Shown here in pieces: positions 42,850-53,500 of a stretch of DNA of 64,000 bases. The position numbers were made by a program, and so were the translations under genes. This stretch comes from Nakamurella sp. PAMC28650 (GTDB taxonomy: Bacteria; Actinomycetota; Actinomycetes; Mycobacteriales; Nakamurellaceae): the NCBI RefSeq assembly GCF_014303395.1, contig NZ_CP060298.1:5475001-5539000 (forward strand), in the 5' to 3' direction. The notes beneath the pieces are model-generated. The model searched no databases and was not told the DNA's origin. It saw only the letters and a program-made list of their open reading frames with translations. Within the stretch, counting starts at the first letter, position 1, and each line of letters begins with the position of its first letter.

Positions 42850-45126
42850 TCAGCGCAGCCCCTGACGGAACGAGGCCACCGAGAGCCTGGCCCGCAACCT
42901 GCTGCGGCGGCCCAGTCCGTGCAGCAGCTCGGCGATCCGCTCGGAAGCCGACTCCCACTGCTCGCCTGCCTGTTTCTCCTCCAGCACCAGCGGAGAGAAT
43001 TCGGCGGCGTCGGCCACCCGGGCCATCGATCCGGAGTCGACCGCGAGGGTACCGGCCATCTCCGTTGCGATCTCGCTACGGGTCTGCCCCTTTCCCGGGC
43101 GGAAGCCGGCATCGACCGCCACGTCCAGCAGCTCGCGCCACGCCGCCCTGGCCCGTGCCGACGGTGACGGGGCGGCGCGACGGCGCTTGCGGCGCAACGT
43201 CTTCAGCCCGAGGATCAGCGCGATCGGCACCGCCGTCAGGAGGGCGGTCGCACCCAGTGCGAGCAGCGACCACACCCACCAGCGGACCGGAGCCGCAGCG
43301 GCCGGGGCAGCGACCGGCGAGGGCGGCGAGACGTTCTTCGGCTGCTGGCTCCCGCCGGACTGCACCGTCGCCGAGTCGGCACCGGCGATGGCCGGCGGCG
43401 GGCGGTTGTCCGCGACGTGACGGCCGGCCTGGGCCTGCGGTGTCTTGTCGACCGTGGTCCTGGACCGCTGCGGGGTCGGGTCGAACGCCACCCACCCCCA
43501 CCCCTGGAAGGGAGCCTCGACCCAGGCCGTCATGTCCCGGCCGGTGATGGGCACCGTTCCGGACGCGCCGGCCGCCACCTGGTAGCCGACGGCCACCCGG
43601 GCCGGGATGCCGAGAGATCTGGCCAGCACGGCCATCAGGGCGGCGTACTGCTCCTGATCGCCGATCATCGCCGCGCCGGAGACCATGCCCAGCAACCGAT
43701 CCAGCCCGTGACCGGACGGTGACCGGAGCTGACCGGTCCTCCCGTCACTGAAATATCCCTCCGCCGCAAGACTTTCCGCGATCGCGGTCAGCTGCGCACC
43801 GGGCGCGGTCCGGCCGCCGGCGTATTTCGCTGCGGCCACCCGCAGGGCATCCGGGATGGGCGGTGTCGCGGACATCGGCTCCGGAGCCAGCGGTGCCACC
43901 GCTAGTTGGGCGGGCGTCGGGAGCGCGGGCACCGTCACCGACTCGCTGACGGAGTCGCCCGATCTCCACCCGTCGGGCAGCAGGCCCGTGGAAGCCGTGG
44001 CCGAATAGCGGAAGCCGTCGGTCAGCTCGCCGGCCCTGGCGCCCCCGAAGGTCACCGAGTCCAGCTCGCCGAGCACCGGCGTGTACGGCCCGGTGTTGCC
44101 GGCGAACTGCACCTGCAACGAGCGCGCCGCGCCGGCCGGGACCGTCCCGGCGTCCTGCGCGGACCGCCGGTCGACCTGCGCGCCGACCCGTGCGAACGGG
44201 CCCTCATCCGCAGTGGCACTGAAGATCTGGCCGTCGTAGGCGTCCAGGGAGGCCAGTCGCAGTCGATCACCGGGGCGTACGCCCGTGACCCGGAAGGCGA
44301 TCGTGGTGAAGTCGTCCGCGACCGCGGCCCTGAACCCGGTCAGCGGACTCGGCAGCGAACGCGGGTCGACCGGGACCGCCAGGCCGGTGCGCAGGGCGAG
44401 CCGATCCTGGCGATGGCCGACGGCGCCACCACCCGAGCCTCCCACGGAGGCCGCCACCAGGCCGCCGCAGATCAGCAGCACCCCGGCCATCGCCGGCCGC
44501 CGCCACCGTGCGGACGCCGGGCCGATCACCTTGACCCTGGAGGCTCGCCGCACACTCAGCCAGCCGAGCCCGACGACCAGGCTCACACCCGCCAGGACCG
44601 CGACCGCGGTGTCCGCCCCGGCGCGCTGCCCGAGGAGAGCGACCCCGAGGAAGGCCAGGGCGACCGGGAGCAGCGCCAGTGAGTGGCGACGCCCGGACGC
44701 GAGCAGTCCCGCGGCCGTCATGGCTATCGCCCCGATCAGCAGCGGCGGCACCAGCAGGTCGCCGGTCCCGCCGATCGGGGTGGCCACCGTGAGCATGTCC
44801 CGCCAGCCGGTGACGCAGCCGCGCAGCAACCGCGAGACCGTCGAGGCCGACACCCAGGCGCCGCCGTCGCCGACACCGACACCGGCGGCGACGGGTCCCA
44901 GCAGGACCAGTACGAGTGCGGCCGCCGGCACCGCGACCGGCGACGGCACCCGGAACGCATCGGCGGCGAGCAGGACGAGTGCCACGAGTAGCGCACCGGC
45001 CGCCATCGCCCGGAGCGGGGCGTACCCCCCGTACACCGGGACCAACTGGAACGCCGGCACGACGACGAGCAGGAACAGCACTGCGAGATCCGCCGCGCGC
45101 CTGAGGTGGTCGCCCCGCACCGTCAC
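42850..45126 (-). CDS. TgpA-like membrane protein with degenerate transglutaminase domain
   Basis: 758 residues. The N-terminal ~220 residues hold about six membrane helices. An external transglutaminase-like domain follows, then a transmembrane helix (WSLLALGATALLTAVPIALIL) and a cytoplasmic DUF4129-like tail. At the catalytic Cys position the sequence reads GDQEQYAALMAVLARSLGIP (Gln), and at the His position DMTAWVEAPF (Thr); only the Asp of FDPTP remains. It should therefore not be an active transglutaminase. It starts with GTG overlapping the DUF58 stop as GTGA and is the last gene of the envelope operon. It probably works with MoxR and DUF58 in envelope assembly or export. Confidence 0.9.
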   Translation of the reverse strand: MTVRGDHLRRAADLAVLFLLVVVPAFQLVPVYGGYAPLRAMAAGALLVALVLLAADAFRVPSPVAVPAAALVLVLLGPVAAGVGVGDGGAWVSASTVSRLLRGCVTGWRDMLTVATPIGGTGDLLVPPLLIGAIAMTAAGLLASGRRHSLALLPVALAFLGVALLGQRAGADTAVAVLAGVSLVVGLGWLSVRRASRVKVIGPASARWRRPAMAGVLLICGGLVAASVGGSGGGAVGHRQDRLALRTGLAVPVDPRSLPSPLTGFRAAVADDFTTIAFRVTGVRPGDRLRLASLDAYDGQIFSATADEGPFARVGAQVDRRSAQDAGTVPAGAARSLQVQFAGNTGPYTPVLGELDSVTFGGARAGELTDGFRYSATASTGLLPDGWRSGDSVSESVTVPALPTPAQLAVAPLAPEPMSATPPIPDALRVAAAKYAGGRTAPGAQLTAIAESLAAEGYFSDGRTGQLRSPSGHGLDRLLGMVSGAAMIGDQEQYAALMAVLARSLGIPARVAVGYQVAAGASGTVPITGRDMTAWVEAPFQGWGWVAFDPTPQRSRTTVDKTPQAQAGRHVADNRPPPAIAGADSATVQSGGSQQPKNVSPPSPVAAPAAAAPVRWWVWSLLALGATALLTAVPIALILGLKTLRRKRRRAAPSPSARARAAWRELLDVAVDAGFRPGKGQTRSEIATEMAGTLAVDSGSMARVADAAEFSPLVLEEKQAGEQWESASERIAELLHGLGRRSRLRARLSVASFRQGLR

Positions 45127-46490
45127 GGGCGCGCCTGGCGGAGGGCGATCGGAAGGGCGTCGAGTTCGGGCACCGTCACGGTGTTCCGGGCCAGCCAGCC
45201 ACCGGGCCGATCGGAGGCGGGCACCCGTACGCGGACGCCGAACACCGACGACCCGGGCGGCCTCGTGTCGTAGGCGGCCCTGACCTGTGCCGCCGGGATC
45301 GCCGAGCCGAAGATCGGGATCATCAACGACAGGTTTGCGTGCCGGCGGGCGGCCGTCCTGGCACTCGGGGCCAGCGCCCCCGCACCGGGCGTCGGCAGCA
45401 ACCCCGCGTACCGGTCCAGCACGGCGGGCACGTCGACCCCGGCGATGTCGCCGGCCGGGACGCAGCAGGCGACCTGACGCCCGGCCCGGATCAGATCGCC
45501 GTTGATGGAGGCGGCACAGCTGACCGCCAGTTCGAACTCCTCGTCGTCGAAGTAGTCCAGGGGGTCGGTGGACAGGACGATGGTCACCATCGACCGCCGC
45601 GTCTCCAGGAACTCCCTGACCAGCAGCGTCCCGGTCCGGGCCGTCTTCTTCCAGTGGATGTGCCGCCGGTCGTCCCCCGGCACGTACTCGCGTAGCGAAT
45701 GGAACGAGAGATCGCTGGCGGTCCGCAGTGTCGACTCCTCACCTTCGAGATCCCGGACGAAGCCGGTCAGCGCCGACGACGATCGCACGGTTCGCGGATG
45801 GACGTAGACCTTCTCGGCCAGCGGCCAGTCGACCACCCGCCGGATCAGGCCGAGCGCATCGCCCCGAATCGCGCGGACCGGCCCGATGTGCAGCACCGCC
45901 CGGTGGTCGGTGGGCACCGGCAGGAGGACGTCCTGTGCGGCGCCACCGGGCAGGGACGAGATGGTGACGGCGAACGTCTGCTCCGAGACCATCAACTCCA
46001 TCGCGGCGGGCAGCAACCGACGGCGGGAGGTGTTCTGGACCATGATCCCGACGCGGCCGGGTTCACCGACCACCAGTCGACGGTCCGACACGCGCAACTG
46101 CAGGGCGTACGCGAAGCGCCCCAACGACATCAGCACCGCAACCAGGAAGATGAGCCCGAGCCCGACACCGATGCCGGTCCACTCGGCCCAGCCGGTCGTC
46201 AGGCCGACGGCCACGGCCACCGCGGCGGTGTCGACCACACCCCAACCCAGTGGCGTGACGACGTCAAGAGCGCTGCGCCGGCCGCCGCCGTCGACCCCCA
46301 TCCGGGGGGCGTCGGCCACCGCCTCCTGCGAACGGCCGGACTGATCCCCGCCTTCGCGACCCGGCCCACCCCGCCGGCGCGGGAGGCCCAGGCGACCTCC
46401 GCTCCCATGACGGGTGCTGCTCCCGTGACGACTGCTGCGATGACGACTGCCCTGCTGACGACTGGGCTGCTGACGACGTCGGGCACCCAT
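45123..46490 (-). CDS. DUF58 domain protein
   Basis: 455 residues. A low-complexity, Arg/Ser/His/Gly-rich N-terminus (~65 residues) is followed by two close membrane segments (VVDTAAVAVAVGLTTGW; GLGLIFLVAVLMSLG). The DUF58 signature is FHSLREYVPGDDRRHIHWKK, and a VWA-like region follows (MVTIVLSTDPLDYFDDEEFE). DUF58 proteins accompany MoxR ATPases as their VWA-type partners. The ATG shares one base with the MoxR stop (TGATG), and the gene end overlaps the TgpA-like start. The start may lie further in because the first residues look unconserved. Confidence 0.9.
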   Translation of the reverse strand: MGARRRQQPSRQQGSRHRSSRHGSSTRHGSGGRLGLPRRRGGPGREGGDQSGRSQEAVADAPRMGVDGGGRRSALDVVTPLGWGVVDTAAVAVAVGLTTGWAEWTGIGVGLGLIFLVAVLMSLGRFAYALQLRVSDRRLVVGEPGRVGIMVQNTSRRRLLPAAMELMVSEQTFAVTISSLPGGAAQDVLLPVPTDHRAVLHIGPVRAIRGDALGLIRRVVDWPLAEKVYVHPRTVRSSSALTGFVRDLEGEESTLRTASDLSFHSLREYVPGDDRRHIHWKKTARTGTLLVREFLETRRSMVTIVLSTDPLDYFDDEEFELAVSCAASINGDLIRAGRQVACCVPAGDIAGVDVPAVLDRYAGLLPTPGAGALAPSARTAARRHANLSLMIPIFGSAIPAAQVRAAYDTRPPGSSVFGVRVRVPASDRPGGWLARNTVTVPELDALPIALRQARP

Positions 46491-47473
46491 CAGAGATCGG
46501 TCCGCGGCGGCGGGACCTCGAGCAGCACCAGGGTGATGACGTCGTCGGGTGTGACACCGTTGAACTCGGCCTCGCCGTGCAGCGCGATCCGGTGGGTGAG
46601 CACCGGACGCGCGAGAAACTTGACGTCGTCGGGGATCACGTAGTTGCGACCCAGCGACGCGGCTCTGGTCTTGGCGGTGCGGAGCAGGGCGATGGCACCG
46701 CGCTGGGACACCCCGAGCACCACATCGGCCACCGACCGGGTGGCCTCCACCAGTGAGGTGATGTAGCGCAGCACGGCCGGATCGACGTAGACCCTGGCGG
46801 CGTCGGCGGTCATCCCGGTGATCATGGCCGCACTGGTCAGTGGACCGAGGACGAGCCGACTGGACCTGGTCCCGACCCCGGCGAGGATGGCCAGTGCGGC
46901 GTCGGTGGGCGGATGACCGAGCCCGGTGCGCATCAGGAACCGGTCGAGTTGGGCCTCGGGCAGCCGATAGGTGCCCGCCTGCTCGATCGGGTTCTGGGTT
47001 CCGATCACCATGAACGGCTCACCCACCTCCCTGGTGATCCCGTCGACGGTGACGGCGGACTCCTCCATCACCTCCAGCAGCGCCGACTGGGTCTTCGGCG
47101 ACGCGCGGTTGATCTCGTCGGCCAGCACGATCGACGCGAAGATCGGGCCGGGGTGAAACTCGAAGCCGCCCTTGGCCTGGTCGTAGATGGTCACACCGGT
47201 GAGGTCGGACGGCAGTAGATCAGGGGTGAACTGGATGCGCGAGCTGGTCACCGAGATACTGGCGGCCAGGGCCTTGGCCAGCGTCGTCTTGCCGGTACCG
47301 GGGACATCCTCCAGCAGCAGATGCCCCTCGGAGAGCAGCGTGAGGAAGGCGAGACGGATCGCCTCCGCCTTGCCGACCACCACCTGCCCGACGTGCGCGA
47401 CCAGCAGTTCGAAGTGGTCGCGGAAGGCACCGGCCTCTTCGATGGTGAGAATGGGGGCCACCACTGCGGTCAC
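46490..47473 (-). CDS. MoxR-family AAA+ ATPase
   Basis: 327 residues. Walker A is EDVPGTGKTTLAKALA, then FTPDLLPSDLTGV, Walker B SIVLADEINRASPKTQ, sensor VIGTQNPIEQAGTY and the arginine-finger region PEAQLDRFLMR. This is the second MoxR in the window, of the classical MRP/RavA-unrelated type. The GTG start (VTAVVAPILTIEEAG) has AGGAGGA seven bases upstream. Longer forms starting at ATG 47584 or 47599 would add a repetitive HPPAT stretch encoded by the tandem repeats and overlap the preceding gene; they cannot be excluded. It is the chaperone partner of the DUF58 protein encoded next. Confidence 0.93.
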   Translation of the reverse strand: MTAVVAPILTIEEAGAFRDHFELLVAHVGQVVVGKAEAIRLAFLTLLSEGHLLLEDVPGTGKTTLAKALAASISVTSSRIQFTPDLLPSDLTGVTIYDQAKGGFEFHPGPIFASIVLADEINRASPKTQSALLEVMEESAVTVDGITREVGEPFMVIGTQNPIEQAGTYRLPEAQLDRFLMRTGLGHPPTDAALAILAGVGTRSSRLVLGPLTSAAMITGMTADAARVYVDPAVLRYITSLVEATRSVADVVLGVSQRGAIALLRTAKTRAASLGRNYVIPDDVKFLARPVLTHRIALHGEAEFNGVTPDDVITLVLLEVPPPRTDL

Positions 47474-47522
47474 GGTCGGTTCCTCCTGCTGGACAGCACT
47501 TCCGGGCGGGTGGGCGACGGTC

Positions 47523-47580
47523 GGGTGGGTGGCAGGCGGGTGGGTGGCAGGCGGATGGGTGGCTGGCGGATGGGCCGCGG
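47523..47580. repeat. Tandem 15-bp repeats upstream of moxR
   Basis: Units GGGTGGGTGGCAGGC at 47523-47537 and 47538-47552, a variant GGATGGGTGGCTGGC at 47553-47567, and a partial unit to 47580. On the minus strand the 15-bp period would encode a repeating HPPAT pentapeptide in the moxR frame, so it is either a leader of moxR mRNA or a coding extension. Confidence 0.8.
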
Positions 47581-47592
47581 ACATCTCGGGGA

Positions 47593-50500
47593 TCAGCATC
47601 CCGGAGCCCCGTTGCCGACGAGCGACGGCACCCGGAACCACCGGCGCTCGACGTCCTGGTACCACCGTGAGTCCGTCAGCACCGGCGGCGGGGTCGTGGT
47701 CGTCGTCGGCGGGTCGGTCGACGGGGTCGTGGTCGGCGGGTCGGTCGGCGGGGTCGTGGTCGGGGGGGTCGTGGTCGGCGGGGTCGTGGTCGGCGGGGGT
47801 GACACCCCGGGCGGTTGCTGCGGGTAGCTCGTGGCCGCGACGCAGCTGAGAACCATGACCGTGACGCCGTTCTGGAGCCATGTCGCGGTCCCACTGCAGG
47901 CCGCTTCGTCCAGCCAGTCGCCGCCGTACGGGCCCTTCCCGGCGCAGGTTCCGGTCATCGGCGGCGGCCCGATCACCTGGTACGCGGAGGCGGTGGGCGT
48001 CGTGTAGGTCCGCTGGTCGGCGCTCGCGCACTGGCCGGGCCCGGTCAGGCACTCCGTGGCATCGATCACCAGGGTGGCACCGGTACCGACGTCCTTCGTC
48101 CACGTCCGGGAGGCAGCGTCGACGGAAGCCTGCAGGACGCCGTCGACCTTGATCGTCACGACCTGGCTCGCCACGGCCCGACCGGCGGGGTCCGGCCAGG
48201 TCCAGGTGACGGTGACGGTGGTGACCGGCGTCCCGGCGGTGACCTCTCCGATGGTCGGCCTGGCCAGCGGCCCGACCGGCGTCGTCGAGGCCGGCGGTGA
48301 CGCCGGTGAGCAGGTGAGGACGACCGGGCCGGACTCGGTGTTGCAGACGCGGATCGTGACCGAGTAGGACTGGCGGTCGGTCAACCCCGAGATCACCGCG
48401 GTGTGGCCGCTTCCGGTGGCGACCCAGCCGCCGGTGCCGCCGATCTGGTACTCGTAGTGGCCCAGGCCACTACCGGGGGTGAGGCCTCCGGACCAGGCCA
48501 TGCCGATGGTCGTGTCGCCGGGCGTCAGGATGGGCGCGCCGGGGGCGGTGGGTCTGATCCACGGGTTCACGGTGGCGGCGGGGGTGGCGGCCGAGGGCGG
48601 GCCGGGCCCCCGACCGTTGCGGGCCACTACCGTGAAGGCCACCGTTGCGGTGCCCCGCACCGTGCGGGTCTCCGGGCTGGTCGCGTCCGGGTCGACCACG
48701 GCACCGTTCTGCAGGAGCTGGTACCCGGAGATCGCCTCCCCCCCGGTGTCGGTCGGCGGCCGCCAGGTCACCGTCACCGACTGCGTGACCCCGTCGTACC
48801 CGTAGGTGGCCGACACCGCCACCGGCGCCTGGGGTGCGCCGGACGGCACGACGGTGGCGCTGAGGTCGGACCACGCACTGCCGGAGAAGGCGTTGACCGC
48901 CTCCACCTGGAACGCGAAGGCCTGGTGGGAGGGCAGGTCCGACAGCGTCAGGGGGGAGGACACGTCGGGATAGGTCTGCACCACCACGCCGTCGAGGACC
49001 CGGCGCAGGGTCATCGAGGTGACCGGGCTGAAGTCTCCGGTCGGGATCTGCCAGTCCAGGAGGACCTGGCCCCGCTGCAGGTAGAGCACCTGGGGCGGCG
49101 AGGGCCGGGTAGGGGCCGCGTCCGGAACGATGGGTGCGGACCGCGGCGACGGGCGCGAGTCGCCGACCGCACTGTGGGCCACCACGGCGAACTGGTAGGT
49201 GGTGCCGGCGGTCAGGCCGTCGATCCGGCAGCCGGTCCCCGGGCCGGGGCACGCCTGCACGACCCCACCACCGGAAACGGTATAACCGGTGACCACCGAG
49301 CCGTGCGAATTCGATGGCGCCCAGATGATCTCGACGCTCCCGGCGGTCAGCGTCCCGGCCACCGCCGCCGGCATGCCGGGGGCGGACGGCACGTCCTGGG
49401 TGGTGATCGTGAGCGTCCCGTCGACCGTTCGATCTGGATCCCTGGTGCCGTCGCCCACCTGGAAGGACACCACGATGTCGCCGACGAAGCCGGCGGCGGG
49501 GGTCACGCTGATGGTGGAGCCGGTCAGGGTCGGGCCCGAGCGCACACCGGTCGCGCCGGCGGTGACCCGTACCCGTCCGACGGTCAGTCCGAGGCCGATG
49601 GGGTCGGAACTACCGACGAGCACGTCGGCACGGACGGCGACACCGGGCCGGGAACTCGTCAGGTGGGCGTCGACGATCACCGGCCGCGGCTTGCGGGACC
49701 CGGTGACGCGCACCGTCATCACGGCTGCGCCGGTCCGGCCCTGCCCGTCGACCACCGTCACCGGCACCGAGTACTCCGTCCCGCGGACGGTTCCCTGCCT
49801 GACCGAGACGGTCAGCAGCGCGCCGGTGATGGCGACCGTGAGGTCCGACGCGCCGCTCGGGCCCGTCACCGATCCCAGCCGATAGGTCAACGAGGCGGCC
49901 TGCGAGGCGTCGAACGTCGTGGTCAGCGGACCGAGGTCGACGCCGGCCGAGCCGCCCACCTCGACCGGCACGTCGGTGCGCTCGAGCTGTGGCGCCGGCA
50001 CGACCTTCGGCGTGATCTGGACGCCGAACCCGAGCACGGTCGGCGCAGTCCCGCCCGGCGACACGATCGGCACGTACACGACGGCGGCGCCCCCCGCCGT
50101 CGACGGACTGACGAAACCGAACGTGCCGGCGGAGAGCCGGGTGGCCGTCCCCTGCGTGGCACCGAGCGGGGAGTCTGCGGCGATCTGCGGGGAACCGGCG
50201 GCCACGCTCACGTAGTCTGCGACCGAGACCTGAACGGTGGCACCGGCTTCGACCTGGATCGGTGCCCGACCCGGGATCAGTTCCGGTGGAACCGGCTGCG
50301 CGCGTCCGGGCACCACCACGAAAGCGGTCGCCACCCCGCCGTCCGCGTTCCTGGCCCGGTAGGCGATCACCTGACGACGTTCGGCCAGCGTGATCCGCAG
50401 CGTCATCGGGGCGGCCATGGTGGCGACCGCGGCCGAGACCGGATCGACCGAGATGTTCAACTGGTCACGGCGTCCGCTGCGGTTCGTGACGTGGGCGGAG

Positions 50501-53500
50501 ACGTCGACCTCGACGGCGGGTGCTGCGCTGCGCAACGCGGACGGCGGGACGAAGACGTCGGTGGCCTCCGGGAGCGGCACCGGCGCGTCCTTGCTCACCG
50601 TCAGGCTGATCGCACCCGTGGCACCCAGTCGCTGCGTGTTGATCACGTTGTAGCGCAGGCTGAACCTGGTCGCGACGTTCGGGGCGGTGACCACCAGGCC
50701 CTTGTCGTCCTGTACCACCAGGAGCCCGGGTGGAGCGTCGAACGCCGGATTGCCGAGGGTGACCGTCCGGCCCCCGGGATCGACGACGTCCTGCAGCGGA
50801 TCGATCCGGATGCTCCGTCCCGGGCGCACCGAGGCGGTCAGGTCGGGCGCGATCGGCGGGCCGGCGGCATCGACCGGTGGAACGACCAGCACGGTCGCGG
50901 TGCCGACCGCGCTCTTCCCGTAGGGGTCGGTCACCAGATAGCTGATCACGTCCACGCCGGGCTTGGAGAAGGCTTGGTAGGAAAGGGCGTTCGAGCCGAG
51001 CAGCGACACGGATCCCAGCGGGGCGACCGGCTGCCGCAGCGAGGAGGTGACCACCCAGTCCCCGTCGGGGTCGATCCCGTCCAGCGGTAGCGCGACGCTG
51101 ATCGAGCCACCGGCGAACACCCGGGCGACCACCGGAGCGGGAGCACCGGGAGCCCGGTCCTGCGAGGCGTCGGCACCGACCACCGTGATGGTCACGGTGG
51201 AACTCGCCTGCACCGGATCAGCCGGTGTACTGCTCGCCGCGACCGCGGTGTAGACGAAGGTGATCGGGGTACTCGGCGCGAGAGCCGGTGCCAGGTAGCG
51301 AATCTCGAATCCCGTGGAGAAGACCCGGCCGGGGACGGAGCTCACCGCACCGGCATCGAGCACCGCGGTGACGGCCGAACCATCCTGCGAGTAGGCGTGA
51401 TCGGCGACCGGGATGGTCACCGCGTCCCCGGCCCGCACGGTCACCGAGATGGGCGTGGCCACCGGCGGCGGTACCTGCCGGATGGCCGGCACCGGCACCA
51501 CCCTGATCTGCCCGGTCTGGCTGGTCCGTCCGTCATAGAGGCTGTAGGACAGCGAGATCGGGCCGTCCGGCGGGCGGGGTGCCTCGATCTTGACCAGGTG
51601 CAGGTCGACCACGGCAGCGGTCAGGCTCACGCCGTCCGGCACCTGCACCTGGCGCACGGCCAGCCCGCGCCCGGCCGGGTCCGAGTCGTTGGCCAGCGGG
51701 TCGAGGACCGTCGACCCGCCGGCCGGGAGGTAGGCGACGTCGACCATCGGCACCGGCGTCCCCGCGCTGCTGCCGTCGATGAAGTCGGCACGCAGGATGC
51801 CGGTCGTCGAGTGGTCGCCGGTGGCCGCATCGAAGGTGAAGTAGAAGCTGCCGGCGGACGAGGCGGTCACCGAGATCAACCGTCCCCCCGGAGCGAGGGT
51901 GGCGGACGCGGCGGAGTCACCGGCCATGGCCGTCAGCTTCCCGATCACCACCGGCCGGGCAGAGGCGGTGGTCAGGGTCCGCGTCGGGTCGATCGAGAGG
52001 GTCGACCCGAGGAAACCGGTGGCGTGCACCGGTAACGAGACCGGCGTGCTGGAACCGGCCTCGGCGATGGTCACCGTCATCACCCCGGCGCTCTGCTGGG
52101 TCCCGTCCGAGACGATGAACTGGACCTTGCGGTCGGTCCCGGCCCCGGTCCCGGTGCTGCGGTAGGTGATCGACCCGTCGGAACGGTAGGAGGCGGCATC
52201 CCCGCCGTCGGTCGAGGCGGACAGGAGATAGAGGTCGTCGCCGGTCGGCGAGTAGTAGTCCTGCAGGACGTTGTAGATCACGGTGGCGCCGGCTTCGACC
52301 TCGAGCGCGGGCCGCCGGATCTTGGCGGGTGGCCGTTGCACCGACGGCGGCTCGACCGTCACCAGCACCACGGCTGCGGCGGTCTGGCCCCTGCCGTTGG
52401 TGACCTCGTAACGGATCGGCGGCAGCGTCCCGGTCGCTCCCGCGGCGGCGGTCACCTGGATCGCGCCGCCTCCGTCGACGATCGCGACCGTCCCGGACGC
52501 GACCGGGAGCGCCGAGACGCGGTCGATCACCACCGAGGTGCAGTCGGTGCCCTGGTCGTTGTCGAGCACGCGCAGCACCGTCGCCCGCTCGGCCCGTACC
52601 CCGAAGGCGTCGTCCCTGGCGTGCGGTCTGCCGATCTGCGCCGCCGCGCAACTCGGTGGCGGGGGCGGTGTCCGGTCCGAGACGTCAGGGTTCTGCACAC
52701 GGTTCTGATCGGTGTTCGCAGACTCCGTCGGAGTGACGTCCAACCAGTTGTCCACCACCCTGAAACCGTCCGCGGCCAGAAAACTCCGCCCCGAGGTGCT
52801 GTCGTTCACCGCCACCGCATCACCGTTGGCACCGATCCGCAGGACGGAAGAGGCGGTCGTGCCCGGCAGTGCCTGCGGCGTTCCGGTGGCCCCGGGGCAG
52901 GCCCGTACGGCTACCGCCGTTGCGCCGGTCCAGACCGCGTAGGTGCAGCCGCCGGCCTGGATCGGCGGGAGCGCTCCGGTCGAGGCGATCCCGGAAGCGG
53001 AGACCTCGGTGACCGTCCCGGTGGCGAGGGCGACCCGCAGCAGAGCCGTCGTGGTGATCAGGTAGATCGCGTCGGAGGCCGGACCCGGGAGCTGCAGCAG
53101 CGAGGTCTGCAGTCCAAGGCCGTTCGGCAGGGCCAGTCGTCGATCACCGACCCGCAGATCCGGACCCGATCGGTCCAGGACGACGGGTATCTCCCCGACG
53201 GCCGAGATCTGCACGTCGTGGCCGGCCTCATTCGCCTGGCCGGACTGGGCCGGCGCCGGGCGTTGACCCGGCAGGGCGGGCTGCGGGACACTGCGGCCGG
53301 GCAGTCGGCCACCCGGCACCGCCTGGGTCGTCAGCGTTCCATCCGCGTGGCCGACGGTGATCGTGGAGCTGCCGGCCGCGGTGGCGAAGACCGTCCCGCT
53401 GGTGGAGACCGCAACCGCGGGATCTGCGCCGAGGGTGGCCTGCTGCTTCACCAGGTGGGCATCGACCGACCCGATCGCAACCGTGGAGCCGAACCACAGT

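Noticed and set aside
47473..48103. N-terminal extension of MoxR up to 48103
   Set aside because: It overlaps the 3' end of the Ig/Fn3 gene and is low-complexity; a strong AGGAGGA site supports the GTG at 47473. Starts at 47584 or 47599 are kept only as alternatives.
48403..51090. 895-residue plus-strand open frame opposite the Ig/Fn3 gene
   Set aside because: Antisense shadow; rich in Arg, Gly and His with no domains, while the minus strand shows clear repeated Ig/Fn3 signatures.
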